From Notospermus geniculatus (lineage: Eukaryota > Nemertea > Pilidiophora > Heteronemertea > Lineidae), in the NCBI GenBank assembly GCA_002633025.1, contig NMRB01000105.1:81433-145432 (forward strand): a stretch of DNA of 64,000 nucleotides, given 5' to 3'. Below the pieces are notes generated by a model. It had not been told where the DNA came from and searched no databases. It saw nothing but the letters and a program-made list of their open reading frames with translations. Positions within the stretch are counted from its first letter, which is position 1; each line of letters starts with the position of its first letter. A program made the translations under genes and the position numbers. This document shows, in pieces, positions 44,471 through 56,331 of the stretch.

Positions 44471-44648
44471 GATGTCGTCTGCGTACGGTGTAGGCTACCA
44501 CCAGCAGACGACGCAGAAATGTCGTTGCGCACGGTGTATACCACCGGCAGACGACGCAGAAATGTCGTCTGCGCACGGTGTATACCACCGGCAGACGACG
44601 CAGAAATGTCGTCTGCGTATGGTGTGGTGTACCACCAGCAGACGACAC
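44471..44648. repeat. Tandem array of small hairpins, unit about 44 bp
   Basis: GCAGACGAC starts at 44504, 44547, 44591 and 44638, spacing 43, 44 and 47. Each full unit contains GCAGACGAC, an 8-base loop and GTCGTCTGC, a perfect 9-base stem, and a GGTGTATACCACC palindrome. It lies 270 bases after the proposed Lhx2/9 exon 1. Open frames in it on both strands are by-products of the repeat. Confidence 0.85.
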
Positions 44649-45154
44649 AATCATTTTTGGATGAAAAGTACACTTTGGTCGGACCTCGAACATTTCAACA
44701 GGAATACAGTCGGAGTTTGTCGTTTTCAATGCATGAGACGGATGTTTTCCACTGTCTCCGTCTGACTGACAGCCTGTGCTCAAATCAACCGAGTTTTTCA
44801 GTCGCCAAAGGTGAGGTGACCCTAACACGTTTTCTGTAGGAAACCAAGGATCTCGCTATCTTTGGCGTGAATCATGCTCGGGGAACAAGCTGACATAGTC
44901 CCGCTGAGTGGTTGTCACCTGGCAATCCTCACTAAAGCTGTTACAGTTTCACCTTGGTCCGTTCACCATGGCATTCAGGCCAGCAAAAACTCACTCTCAG
45001 TTTCTCTGATCTAAAAAACTTACTGCAGGTTGACAGAAAGTTACCGAATATGAGATCCACATCACGCGACAGCGATATCGCCAAAGGATAGTACCTCAGG
45101 AAGGCATTCTCCGAAATGTAGCAAATAACATTCACTTCTGGGATCTCAACAAGA

Positions 45155-45250
45155 AAGTGCCTGAGGAAGACCCCGGTTGGGGTCGAAAATTTGCGAAATT
45201 CGGAGACGACTTTATGTTTACTACCATTTTGTGTATATTTTTTGTACTCT
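45155..45250 (+). repeat. Repeat motif with GACCCCGGTTGGGGTC hairpin
   Basis: CTGAGGAAGACCCCGGTTGG followed by GGTCGAAAATTTGCG; related to 14275-14345 and 28001-28050 on minus. The stem is six base pairs with a GGTT loop. Confidence 0.65.
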
Positions 45251-45503
45251 ATGTTGGATATTTAATTGATAAAACGTTTATTTTGAAATCTTCCTCATCA
45301 GAATCTGCCGATGTGTAGATTTTTTACCATTTTGAATTCTACCATAATCGCCATCATCATCATCATGTCTTAACTTGAACAACGCCGGACATGACGGACA
45401 ACTTTCTCAAGGAAATGACTTGATCAGCTGTTCGAACTGGTCCATGCAATAGCGACCAATTCCTAAAGATCAGTGTACGAGTAGGCCTGTGCTTTTCCTT
45501 CAA

Positions 45504-45943
45504 CACTGTTAGAAATTACTGTAATAATTTTACAGAAATTGCCTGCAGCATCGAGTCCCCAGAACTTTCTGTAAATTTACATACATGTACATGTATGGTA
45601 TGATTTATGTTTTCCTGTATTGGTTGGACTATAAATTGGACTTTCCAATGATGCTTTCTGAGAGCAGTATGAAAATATAATTTGGTCAGCCTCCAGTCAA
45701 GTCTCTGTTAACATTTCTTTAAGTCTGGAATTTTACAGATCCAGTCCCTGAGACTCTGCTGCAGGAATTTTCTGTAAAATCCTCTGTTATTAGGGAGTTC
45801 GAGATCAGCGACTTATCACGGATCCTTATACGTATACGGAAATTTCTGTACAAAGAGGACAAATTTTGTGTACATTTCGATCTGTATACGTATAAGGATC
45901 CGTGATAAGTTGCTGATCTCAAACTCCCTATTTCTAAACAGTG
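45504..45943. mobile_element. MITE family C, copy 1, interrupted
   Basis: Ends CACTGTTAGAAAT and TTTCTAAACAGTG. Inner arms carry TTTTACAGAAATT and AATTTTCTGTAAAA. A copy in opposite orientation lies at 62265-62597. MITE B sits near its right end; without it the element is about 300 bases. Confidence 0.85.
45791..45930. mobile_element. MITE family B, nested in MITE C
   Basis: Inverted arms of about 47 bases with three or four mismatches, including TAGGGAGTT with GAGATCAGC at the outer ends and ACGGATCCTTATACGTATAC inside. TA flanks fit a TA target duplication. Confidence 0.9.
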
Positions 45944-46158
45944 AACAAAACCAATACAATACCAATGTATAACACACAATTTTCTTAAAAACAACAAGGA
46001 AGTGCCTCCAATGGAGTAAGATGTAAAAGTTAAAAGTAAGAAGTTAACAAGATTCACTGTTTTCCTAATAAATCGTTGAAATTGACCTCATTTTGGGTGT
46101 TTGAAATCACCGTTTTACCTATTTTAGACATAATCGTCTGGCTCTCCTGTCAAGAAAN

Positions 46159-46267
46159 GACAACCTTATTTTTGTACTGACAATGTATAAAATCTGGTTA
46201 ATGTGTAGTATGAATAATAACGCTGTCGTAAAGTTTACGTTTATCGTTTGATTTCTAAACCTCCCTA
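46159..46267. mobile_element. MITE family A, copy 4, cut by assembly join
   Basis: The right end GTTTGATTTCTAAACCTCCC is intact but the left end is missing at the undetermined base 46158, so truncation is probably an assembly effect. Confidence 0.85.
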
Positions 46268-46741
46268 ATTTCAGACATGATCACGACAATAAAACCCATA
46301 TTTATCTCTGTTGCGTGTTGTATCAACGCCGCACTAAAAGTAACACTATCAATTCCCATTAGTACTACTTTTTCATGTTGGAAAAAATACTGAAAATTTT
46401 TGACCAACAAATTGAGAGTTCGATGAGCAAAATTTCAACCAGCCGGCCTGGCACCTCGCGCATTCATCCCCACACCATCAACATGTTCACCACCACTCGA
46501 AAACATAAAGCAGCCAAAATCCTTTCAGGTTTTGGCCAACAGGTGGCCTCTCGTCACATTTCATGACAATATAACGTGATACTGAGCGAGAGTCAAGGGC
46601 CCTTCTGACAGACAAGCATTCGTTCCAGGTGAATCCTTATTTTATCAACACCTGTTGTTGGTGTGTGTAAAACTAGAACCTTACGCGTCAGCATAATTTG
46701 CTTGGCATCTGATTTCATCACTTTTGTCACATTGAACAACA

Positions 46742-46912
46742 TCATGGGACAGTAAGCCGTGGTGCCTTGTACCTTTGCAAGGGCAAGTAAAAGACCCCAT
46801 CCAAGTGAGGAACATGAGTAGCTTGAGATGGCCTCTTCTGTACTTACCAGGGCCAATAATGCTACGGCTTCGGCCCTGATGGAAATAATACAAAATACAA
46901 ATACAACCACAT
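46742..46912 (+). mobile_element. SINE family S1, copy 5
   Basis: Sense copy with CATGGGACAGTAAGCCGTGG, the GAGTAGCTTGAGATGGCC core, and tail AATACAAAATACAAATACAA. Confidence 0.85.
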
Positions 46913-48807
46913 CAAAGCCGCTGATGACAGCAGAAATTCATACCAAATTATCATGGTTGACGGAATCAGTCAGGGAGGCGTACTTTCGCCAGACTTTCAC
47001 ATCATCTTTGACTTCGAATCCGACAATGACCTCACGGACAAATTTTCAAGCACCAGATCTTTTTCCGCCGCCAAAATGTGAAGACTGGACATAGGGATCA
47101 ATTCACAAAATATTGTGTCCAAGTATATGAGGTTGCATAGAGGACAGAATATAGAGGGAAACATGATACCCGAAATTTGACGCCCACATCGTCACTAGGC
47201 CCTCGTATTGCATTGAGTTTGTCGATTTGAACAGGTATAGGCGTGTACCTTGACAGGAATGGAATTTCTCTTGATGTCAGATTGATATCTTTATACCTGT
47301 TGATTAATCTTTAATTAGCATCTTGATTGATTACAGCTGAGGCCTAGGAGGCGTATTGGTTTCTTTCTAAACAATCGTCAATCTAGCTTGAGGAGAAAAT
47401 AGGCCTCAACACGATCTTCTGACCAAGTATTGACCATGGTGTCGATTTCATAACGACATGAAGGGTGTGGGAGTTTAAAGCTGAACTGCACGAAGAAAAA
47501 GCCCCCATGCGACGAGCAAGAGAATTTCAAACGCCCTGCAAACTTAACACCTCAAACGAAGGCTCAGAACATGATAGACCCCACGAGGCCAGGAGGGCGC
47601 CACTTTATTCGCCGTCGGGCAACAGAGCTGTCAACATCTTCGAACCGACTCCGTGTAAAAAGGGCTTAAATGGCAGAGTTTCTCCATCTGATTTTCCTGG
47701 ACGTTTATCTCATGACTTGCACTACCATTGCACTTTTCGCCATGGACTCGTAAATGTACGTACATGCATCTCGTCAAAAATGCATGGCTAGAAAAAACAG
47801 TTTCGCTGTATTATTCTCGCCGTATTACTCACGAAGAATCTATAGTTTGGGGTAGTGCATTGGCAGGAGAAAACCAACATGGTGGGGTTGGCGGAACCAG
47901 CACAAAATTTCAAACTCAAACTTACTGGGTGGTAATTTTTCATTTTTTACACGATTTAAATCCGTATTGAAAAGGCTCCAGAGTCCTGGGCGTTGCAAAT
48001 TCCTCACCACACCGAAATCTCAGTGTGTTCACACGCCAAACAACACCGAGAAGTTCTGTTTGTAAATCAGAGCGGTTAATGTCTGGTCATTACGCCCAGT
48101 TATTTGCAAGATTCCTTGCGAATCTCTTGTTCAATTTTCTAAAGTTATGAACACTCAATTACACACGGACACGAAATGCCCGCAGCTAAACTAACCTCGC
48201 TTTATCCCATAACCCATATTTTTTCCAAACTACTTGACTGCTAAAGCGCCATTGTTGAAATTTTCAACAAACGTTTAATATTTTATTATTCAGTTGTTTT
48301 GGTAATTCTGAGATTGTTGTGGGTCGTTTGGCCGCCATTGTACTCCATCCAGCATCCCAGTTGGCCATTTTGTTACGCGCATGCGCATACGAGGTGACTG
48401 GTAGGGGTGGGCGGCGTGAGACCCATGTTTCCGAAATTAGAATCCTCCGTACCAACATTCGTCAGAATTTCTTGGCGGTCAGCGTAGACTTATTATAAAG
48501 TGATGGTGTAGTGACATCAGCAAAAAGACAGTTTGTTGTTTATAATACTGATTTTCAACACCAATACGCCTCTCGATAAGTATCAAACGATCGACCAGAA
48601 TTCGATGCAGGAGACTATGAATATACACTGTATTCCCCCTCCCCCACTTGGGAGACGGTCACCCAAGATCCCGAAATGACCAAGTCCAATCATCCCAATA
48701 CCTTTGTGCTATGGTTTTCGTGAGGATGTGGGAAAGGACACAACAGCCAGTGCATGTAACCGTACCTTCTGAATTCGTCAACAAGTTACAGTTGGACTTG
48801 GTCATAT
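46913..48807. other. Intron 1 of Lhx2/9 (if exon 1 is right), part
   Basis: No supported exon. A CpG-bearing promoter-like stretch lies at 48300-48440 and is listed separately. Frames at 47465-47791 have no recognisable domain. Confidence 0.4.
48300..48440 (-). promoter_or_regulatory. Promoter-like cluster: YY1-, NRF-1- and GC-box-like sites
   Basis: GGCCGCCATTGTA (YY1-like with ATGGCGGCC on minus), GCGCATGCGCAT (NRF-1-like) and GGGTGGGCGG (GC box) lie within 100 bases. On minus an ATG in TACAATGGCGGCCAA opens MAAKRPTTISELPKQLNNK and stops soon after, as a short first exon might. No downstream exon could be linked. Confidence 0.3.
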
Positions 48808-48960
48808 TAGGGAGGTTTAGAAATCAAACGAAAAACGTAAACGTTAACGACAACGTTATTTTTCTACCGAAAATGCAATATAAAATCTGGTTAATGTGTA
48901 GTATGAAAAATAACGTTGTCGTAAAGTTTACGTTTGTCGTTTGATTTCTAAACCTCCGTA
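48808..48960. mobile_element. MITE family A, copy 5
   Basis: TAGGGAGGTTTAGAAATCAA and TTGATTTCTAAACCTCCGTA are inverted ends, with the same orientation of the interior as copies 1 and 2. TA flanks. Confidence 0.88.
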
Positions 48961-51159
48961 TTTTGGGCTCCCATGCGACCGTCTCTCGTGTGGGAAATGC
49001 ATTTCACTACGATTAGAATCAAATGATTTCAGTTGCAACAATTCCTTGTATCACCCTTTCGGTCTATTCTCTATTCTATTCTCTTGTATTTACTACAAGT
49101 TTCAGCACAAAAGATTTTCATGTTCAAACATACGACCAAGAAAAAACACGCCTTCGATTCTCGACATGATCGGCTCAAATCAAGCATGGGCCCTAATTTC
49201 ATCACAATTCAATAAAATATCCAAAATACTGTGCATTTTGTGAGTTAGTTAAGACGCCTTGAGTTGAGAGGTGTTGAGGTTGCCAGGCCGGAGTCATAGT
49301 CAGACCAGTCATGGTTTGTTGAACATAACTTGATACATTTGTTCCCCATGGTTTGATTTCGTGCTTGAATCATCACAAACTGACTCCCCGCTGCCTTCTG
49401 GACGAGATGAATATAACCGCAGGCCAGTCGAGTATCAGACATGATAGGTTGTATGCGAATTCCAAACAGAGAATTCTACTTTACACCTATGAATATGGTG
49501 AAGTTATTGCGTTTGAACTTGACGAAGACCAACGCCAAATCTGCAGTCAGCCATTTTGTCCATCAGCGCCCCCTGGTGGACCATAGCGAAAAATCTCTGT
49601 TAACATCGCCCTGTCATACCTGTCATGACTTTGGCAACTCATTTCACGCAGCGCTTAAAATCGTGTGGTCAAGATTTTGAGTATCTAGTGTTAAAACCCT
49701 TTCAACAGTCTTTTGACCAGTTTAATGTCTTCGCAGCGCCCCCAGGCGGATCGAACTGAAATCTGATGATCCCAACCCCCGGCAAATTATTTGAATGCTC
49801 GGATTAGGCATGTCTTCTGGCTAGTCCAATGGGATAGCTTGCAATGGCATCTCTCACCAGCTGCTGCCATTCATACACATTTCTTCATTGGCAGTGTTTC
49901 TGTTTTTCGGCCATGTTGTCCGAAGCTATCCAAGATTAGCTAATTGATCAGTCATATCTCGTGTTATCTCGTATCTTCTCGAACTTCCGCCCTGCGTTCC
50001 CTCCCACTTAAGCCTAAGTAGAAGCGTAAGCCAGGGTGAAGAAACTTCCCGGTCGAACCCGCCTTATCTTTTCTTAGGAGCAGAATTACAGGAAGTTAGT
50101 TTTCCCTAGACTTATAATTAGTCAAACATGTTCTTCTGCGAAGTTGACAGAAAGGAACTCATCGTTGTCTATTCTGGCATCATCTCTTGCAAATTTTCTC
50201 TACGGTGTTTGAGGAAAAATTTCCTGAGCGATGTGAAAATTTCAAGAGTTTGGCTGTAGAAGCCGATGACGGCGCCGGGCAAACTTTTATCGGAAAGGCG
50301 ATTGGACATTTATGCTATGTTTATTTCGTCTGCATTCTAGATTGTACAAAAGTATTATACATGTACCTTTTGCATGGACCACGATGAATATTTCTCAGCG
50401 ATTTCACACAAAATTGACGGAAATCACGGTCTCTAACACCAGCAATATTCACAATGAAAAGTGTCCAAAATTTCTGAGAAATTTCATCAAAAGATAACAT
50501 CAGCCTCGGGACAGAGTGAGCTTATCAGCCTGTCATCTCCGATCACCAATGCGTGTCAGGGACTATTAACACCACAATACAGCAATTGGCAGACGACAGC
50601 CGACCATCAGATAGCTAATCTGACCATGTTACTGAAGAAAAGGGAACGTGATTTCTCCATTGTTGTACAGGGAAATGTACAGCGCTTGGCGGGCGGTGCG
50701 TGTGGCCGGAGACCAGCGCACTGTTTCCCAGACGCCCGTACTGGGACCGAAGACAAGCGCGATGGACGTCAGAGACGCCCGCTTGTCTGTCGGGATTCAT
50801 GAACGGCAGGCTTAGCGATTGAGTGATCAGGCTGTATTGTTGTGGACACGTATTTACGTTTAGATCTCAAGAAAACAAAATGACTGATGAATCAAAGATA
50901 AATTTTAGATGTCTAAAAGTCTCGACATCGACCTTTTAGATGACAGGTATCGAGCCGGGAAGAAACGACCAAAATCAGCCAAAGATGGACCACTCGTTTT
51001 GTTTTGTTTTGTTTTGTTTTAATTTGCGTGCAGTGCAGTCTGGTCTCTTCTCCAGACGCCAGAAACTGTATCCAACGGTCAGAAACCGATACATTAAAAG
51101 TACAACATTACGGTAAAGTCTGTTTCTATTCTAAGTTTCGGTGTTTTCCTATTTTCCAG
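48961..51159. other. Proposed Lhx2/9 intron 1, distal part
   Basis: No exon recognised apart from what follows at 51160. A TTTTG pentamer repeat lies at 51000-51020. Frames at 50461-50802 have no known domain. Confidence 0.4.
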
Positions 51160-51219
51160 GCCATGCCGATCAAACCGGAGGAATTTGGTTTCATTCAGGA
51201 TGGACCACATCGATTTACG
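51160..51219 (+). CDS. Lhx2/9: Proposed 60-base exon of Lhx2/9
   Basis: A pyrimidine-rich tract and TTTTCCAG precede it, and ACG|GTAAGAG follows, so both splice signals are good. In phase 0 it reads AMPIKPEEFGFIQDG and five more residues with no stop. It keeps the frame between the proposed exon 1 and the LIM exon. Its opening A-MPI-xxEE closely resembles the opening of the LIM exon (G-MPI-xxEE), which suggests a local duplication or alternative use as a start. LHX9 has GMPPLSPEK at the corresponding place just before its first LIM domain (recollection). Confidence 0.45.
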
Positions 51220-51280
51220 GTAAGAGTCCTTTCTAATAGTATACGCTATTTTCAATTAATGGACAACGACATCTTGTGTA

Positions 51281-51500
51281 AAGCCAGCAGCACACGAAGT
51301 GATCTACTCGCCACCGATCTTCTCGCCAGCCACCACACAGACGAGGTGACATTGACTTTGGTATTGTCTGATATTGGGCCAAGCATCGCCTGGTGAGAAG
51401 ATTCCACGCATCGCTGTCCAGCGCACACCTGGCGTCAGCAGCCGATTTTGCTCGCTGGCGGTCAAATCGCTTGCAATATCGCCTGGTGTGCTGCTGGCTT
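51281..51500. mobile_element. Hairpin element between the two exons
   Basis: Ends AAGCCAGCAGCACAC and GTGTGCTGCTGGCTT are perfect 15-base inverted repeats; further in, CTCGCC words are also mirrored. It sits in the intron between the 60-base exon and the LIM exon. Confidence 0.75.
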
Positions 51501-51720
51501 AACAAAATTTGTATAATGGACAGCGGAATCGTCGTACGTTTCTTGAAAGAAAACACCAACTAAGGACACGACACCACACCCGACGCGTACGATCGCATTT
51601 TCCTGCCAAGGATGCAACAAGCGCGGTGGGCCTGCTCGCTGCTCACACATGGCGGCGCTGAGCCAACAGGGTCGATAAATATGCATTTCTGGTGCATCCA
51701 ACCTCTCGTTTTTCTTGCAG

Positions 51721-51917
51721 GGCATGCCCATAAATCTTGAGGAAAATGTGTGCGCTGGGTGCACAGGAAAGATCGTCGACCGGTATTACCTCTTGGCCGT
51801 GGAGAAACAGTGGCATACTCACTGTCTCAAATGTTCCGAGTGTGGACTACGACTCGATTCGGAGTTGACGTGTTTCGCTAAGGATGGACATATCTATTGT
51901 AAAGAGGACTATTATAG
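51721..51917 (+). CDS. Lhx2/9: LIM-homeobox Lhx2/9, first LIM domain exon
   Basis: Encodes the first LIM domain of an Lhx2/Lhx9/apterous transcription factor, a nuclear regulator of neural and limb or gonad development in other animals. CTTGCAG precedes and TAG|GTAAGT follows. Zinc ligands are all present: C11, C14, H32, C35 for the first finger and C38, C41, C60, D63 for the second (numbered within the exon). Segments DRYYLLAVEKQWH, SELTCFAKDG and IYCKEDYY are near identical to vertebrate LHX2/LHX9 and differ from other LIM classes. The exon starts in phase 0 and ends in phase 2, completing an Arg as in YYRR. The second LIM domain and homeodomain exons are not in this window. Confidence 0.95.
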
Positions 51918-52573
51918 GTAAGTAAAAACTAAATCCTAGAGGCAATTCATCGGATAATTCCTTCGCTGTAGGGGGCGCTTTTTGTCTGTGGGGGTAGGGG
52001 TTAAAGCTGAGCAAACTGAAGCAAGTATTACCGATGTCAAGGTTGTTTTTCCAAGTACCTAACCTGTTGCACGGGCTTGAACTGCACACTTTGTTGACAT
52101 ACAATCCCAGGAGAAAGTGAAGTTTTGACAGGAGTCCGCGGCCGGCAGGTTGCGCCCGTCACTCACGGCCCGTGTGGAATATGTTCGCTCGCGTATCGCT
52201 CACCTCAACAGCTGACGAAAAGGCTAAATAAATACGATCCGGCCAGGAACGCGCTGGAAAACCAGCATGGGACCACGAAAGAACCCATCTGCTAGACGCA
52301 AAAATATTTTTAAAACACAGCATGATAGTTTAAGAGTCTGCCAGACTTCTTGCTCGAAACGGAATATTACGTTTGTCACAAAAAAATAACATGTATGTTT
52401 GTAAAGATAGCAAGTGATTTTTGCAACACGGCCGTCGGAGGCGAAAATAAAAAAATGACAAACGTCAGACTTTTTGTAATCAACGAGGATATTAGAAGTC
52501 GATTCACATAACAGGTTAGGAGCAAAAAATACTCTGTATATGTCAAATATCGCGAACAGATTAGGCCTACTTA
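51918..52573. other. Lhx2/9: Lhx2/9 intron, proximal part
   Basis: Begins with a canonical donor. No further exon was recognised here. Confidence 0.6.
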
Positions 52574-52892
52574 GGGGCCGTCTCAAAATTGTTTTGATGC
52601 CAAAAAAGACGAAGTGACTTCGTCTGGGGGGAGAGGGTTCTCGATTTGGGGGAAACCCACTTCATCTTTTTTGAAAAAATTGGCATCACTTTTTTTTCAG
52701 GAGAATGACTTTTTTTATGCAGTCTCCACAAAGGAATCTTGCTTTTTTCTTTACCATCTTTCCATGCCTTCCGTCCCTACATGGATGAAGCCAATGTCAA
52801 GTGCCCACTTATCTTTTCAAGGGGGAGGGGGTCAGGGAAAAGATGAAGTCACTTCGTCTTTTTTGGCATCAGTGTAATTTTGAGACGGCCCC
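52574..52892. mobile_element. Harbinger-like MITE
   Basis: Ends GGGGCCGTCTCAAAATT and AATTTTGAGACGGCCCC are inverted, followed inward by TGATGCCAAAAAAGACGAAG and its complement. TTA flanks both sides, a three-base target duplication as in PIF/Harbinger elements. Confidence 0.85.
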
Positions 52893-54509
52893 TTAGACAG
52901 ACGTTTGCAAACCAAGGGATAGCAACATGTTACGTCATCGTTATGTTGGGCCCGGGTGTCCAAGATTGTATTCATTGCCATCGCCATCATGAGACTGTGA
53001 AGAGGGACAGGCCGAATAAAGCCACTCTGAGTATAGGCCTAGCTACGTGTAGTTTTCGGCTGAAGTCATGACAAAACGCCTTTTCGACTGGACATTCAAG
53101 ACCATCTTTTGGCCTACTTCTAGCACACCTCTTCTGCCAGTTCAGGACACGTACACAGATTTTGCGCACCAGTTATCAAAATTCATACTCTCCTGTATAC
53201 AAGACGAAACGTAGATCAAGTTCAAAGTTTACAAGTTTACAAGGGGTGAATACAAGTTGTGTCAAGTTGTGTGAGGCACAGCAGGGTATCTTAAGTGTCA
53301 TGCATCAGAGGGTCACAGTCAATCCACTCCACATCTGTCACAATTTTTCATTTTCAATATCAAGATAAATTCACACAATTCTATTCTTTTGAGCTTGTAA
53401 TCGAATTGTTAAAAGCATGTTTGACACTTTTCACGATCTGAATACGTGATATTTCTGAATGGAAATTAGTCCTATATTGCCGTGTTATGCATTAAAAAGA
53501 GCTGAGAAACTGTCTTATAAACTTAAGAACACCGATTCAACGGCATATGTTAAGAGTGACATTATATTTCTAAAAGTCTCTCTCTCTTATGTTGTGCGCC
53601 CTTTTTGTGTTTTCAAGTCTTTGGTCACCTGAAGTGCTAAACGGCGTCAGAGCGACAGATAAGACTATAAACGTTTTGTCTGTGCAGCAGTGAGACAAGA
53701 ATTTCTATCTAACACCTCGGTCTGACCTCATGACATGAACGCTTTTCACAATAATATTCAACATATTGAAATTATTATCTTCAGAAAACTTATTTCAAAC
53801 GTATTGCTGAAATACGAATGGAAAGATGATAATAGAAACAAGTTGTCAACTAAGATGTTCAATGTCAAACGATTTTCTCAATTATGTTAGAAATTGAATT
53901 TTAATCTTGAAAAAACCTCAGAAAGGAACCTTTACAAATTGATATCACCTTGACAAAACAGAAATCATACTTTTTAGGAAATACACGTTTGAGGAATTTT
54001 CTCGACTTTTTATGTGAGCTGGAAGTTGGTGTATCAGATAGTGAAATGATTTGCTTGAAGTGTTTACAAACGAAAACTTGCCATTTACGCCAAAGACGAA
54101 AACTATGAAAGATCGAGTTTTACCTTTTAAAATAACAAATAAGATAATTTTCACTTCAAGTTTTTTTTAAACTTCTAAAGAAAGTCTATCTTAAACTAAC
54201 TTGGGCCGTGTATACAGAGCGCTGTTAGCAACATGACCACGAGGAAACGTGGGGAATTCAAGACACACGGCTTTTCACCGCTTGTAAAGAACATTTGTTT
54301 TACAATAACAATCTGCCAATCACTCATCCTCCTGTAATACTGTTCCGTTACCTGTATCTTGAGGTGTAGTCGGGCCTAGCTTCTCTTTTGTAGGCCTATA
54401 TAAGAGTGTAACCCTCTCCGTCACAAAATACTACTGGTTCAGGGATATGTCTTTAGTTTAAAGGGAACTATTTGGATCTGTAAAACTAGAGTCATACAAA
54501 GAAATAATT
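52893..54509. other. Lhx2/9 intron, AT-rich, no feature seen
   Basis: No supported exon or repeat. The part 53380-54170 is strongly AT-rich. Confidence 0.45.
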
Positions 54510-54566
54510 TCGCGGCCCGAAAAATTCACAATTTCAAAATCACAAATTTCTGTATTTTTGTGAATT
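54510..54566 (+). repeat. Short interspersed repeat, copy 1
   Basis: GCGGCCCGAAAAATTCACAA with TTTCTGTATTTTTGTGAATT; AATTCACAA and TTGTGAATT form a hairpin. Second copy at 63915. Confidence 0.6.
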
Positions 54567-55312
54567 AGATCCGTAGACATGGTATCCAAAGAAGTGAACT
54601 CATGCCAGTCACGCAATAAGACATTTTTATGGGATATTACCGGTATTTCATCAACTTAGCATTAATGTATTCAAGATGGTGGCGATCAAGCGTGCATTAG
54701 ACACTTTGGCTCTTTACCGTAACTCACGGAGTCTGGCATCTTGAGCACACGAATTTGGTGTCGAACGGGGCCAAACATGCCGACTTTTCTGAGACAACTA
54801 CTAAGAAAATTCTTCTTTTTCGCGTACTTCATGATTTAAACCTGATTTTCTCTTGATGAAGCGTCGATTTGGTGATAGAATGAGAGCTGGCCGCGTTCTC
54901 GGCACTCAATAAGAGTATTCTGGTCAACATGCAATGATTATGGTTTCTGCTATTATTTATCGCATGGACACTACCGACCACAAGCATTCGAGTATCTCTT
55001 CATATTACATTAGAAATGCTTTAGAACTCAACTGCTCCAAATTCTTTGTTTTCTAAACCTTCCTGAAGTGCTATTGAAAAGCACTTGGCGAAGGCGGTTT
55101 GGCGAATGTCGTGCTAAACCCGCTGCTTACAGGGGACCCCCTGCAACACCTCGCTCTCTGATCGCATCTGTCCACAACTACGTCCTGGTAGTTTGGGAAG
55201 TCACAGAAGTGAGGGAGGCGGCATTAACGATATTTAACAGCCATGCCTCTGATAGACTGAATTGAATCAGTGAAGTTCACTGCAATTCAAGAGAGGGTCA
55301 TGAGGCATCAAG
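54567..55312. other. Lhx2/9 intron, no feature seen
   Basis: Nothing recognised. Confidence 0.4.
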
Positions 55313-55500
55313 TCCGTTGCATGGGACAGTAAGCCGTGGTGCCTTGTACCTTGTTCCTACTGTAACGCAAGTAAAAGACCCCATTCAAGTGAGGAACATG
55401 AGTAGCTTGAGATGACCTCTTCTGTACTTTATACCAGGGTCAATAATGCCATGGCTTCGGCTGACGGAAAAATCTAATACAAAATACCAATCAAAATCAA
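55313..55500 (+). mobile_element. SINE family S1, copy 6
   Basis: Sense copy with TGCATGGGACAGTAAGCCGT, the GAGTAGCTTGAGATGACC core, and a tail of AATACAAAATACC. Confidence 0.85.
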
Positions 55501-56331
55501 GATTGTGTTCTGCGCTGGTTCAGTTGACAAGAAACAGTCATATCAACAACACTGAATTTCTTCCTTCACAGTTTGCATGTTTACACCATACAAACCTTCT
55601 TGTCTCAAAATTCCTTCACTGAGAGGTAGGCTTATAACCATATTATAGGCCAACAATGTTATAAAAACAACAGAAAATTTATTTTTTGTCTCCAAGTTGG
55701 TATGAGAGCATGCCTACACCCCAGGTAGGCCTAACTATCCACACATCACACGCTGCCTCTGCTGTCACATCTGGTAACATTTGCTCCAAATAAACGGGAA
55801 GAAAAAGCAAGCCATCCACACCTCTTGCTTGAACAAACATTAAGTTCTGTATTCCCACTTCCTGATGAGGATGAATAATATCATCATGCGCTGGGTAAGG
55901 GAAGGTTCCTGTGGCTGAGGAAAGCTCCACGCAGCGTGTTCAACAAGTGGGGTAATTTGGACAGACCGGGAAAAACCAGAGACTGGCGATCGAAAATATT
56001 GATATGACCCAATATTATCAGGGAGATAGGCTTGCACGTCAGTCTGCACGTGTGGTGTAGGCCCAGAGCAACGTGAATTCGAAATCAATCTCAAGTAGAT
56101 ATCAATAAAGCTGCAGCACGATCGATCTAATATATCGATTTGATATTCCGAGTATGGCCTGCAAATGAGCCCTCGCTATGATAGAAGGTTAGTTTTCTGA
56201 AAAAGGGATACGCAACACTGACGATAGCCCAGTGATGGTACTATTTGTTATTTTGCAAAGCTGAATCGAAAGCCTTCGTCAAGTCGAGTCTTTCATAGTC
56301 AGAGCACTTGAATTTTCCCCCTGAATTACGG
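55501..56331. other. Lhx2/9 intron, no feature seen
   Basis: Nothing recognised. Confidence 0.4.

Noticed and set aside
44385-44839. Frames of 76 to 147 codons over the tandem hairpin array
   Set aside because: They result from the repeat and occur on both strands at once.
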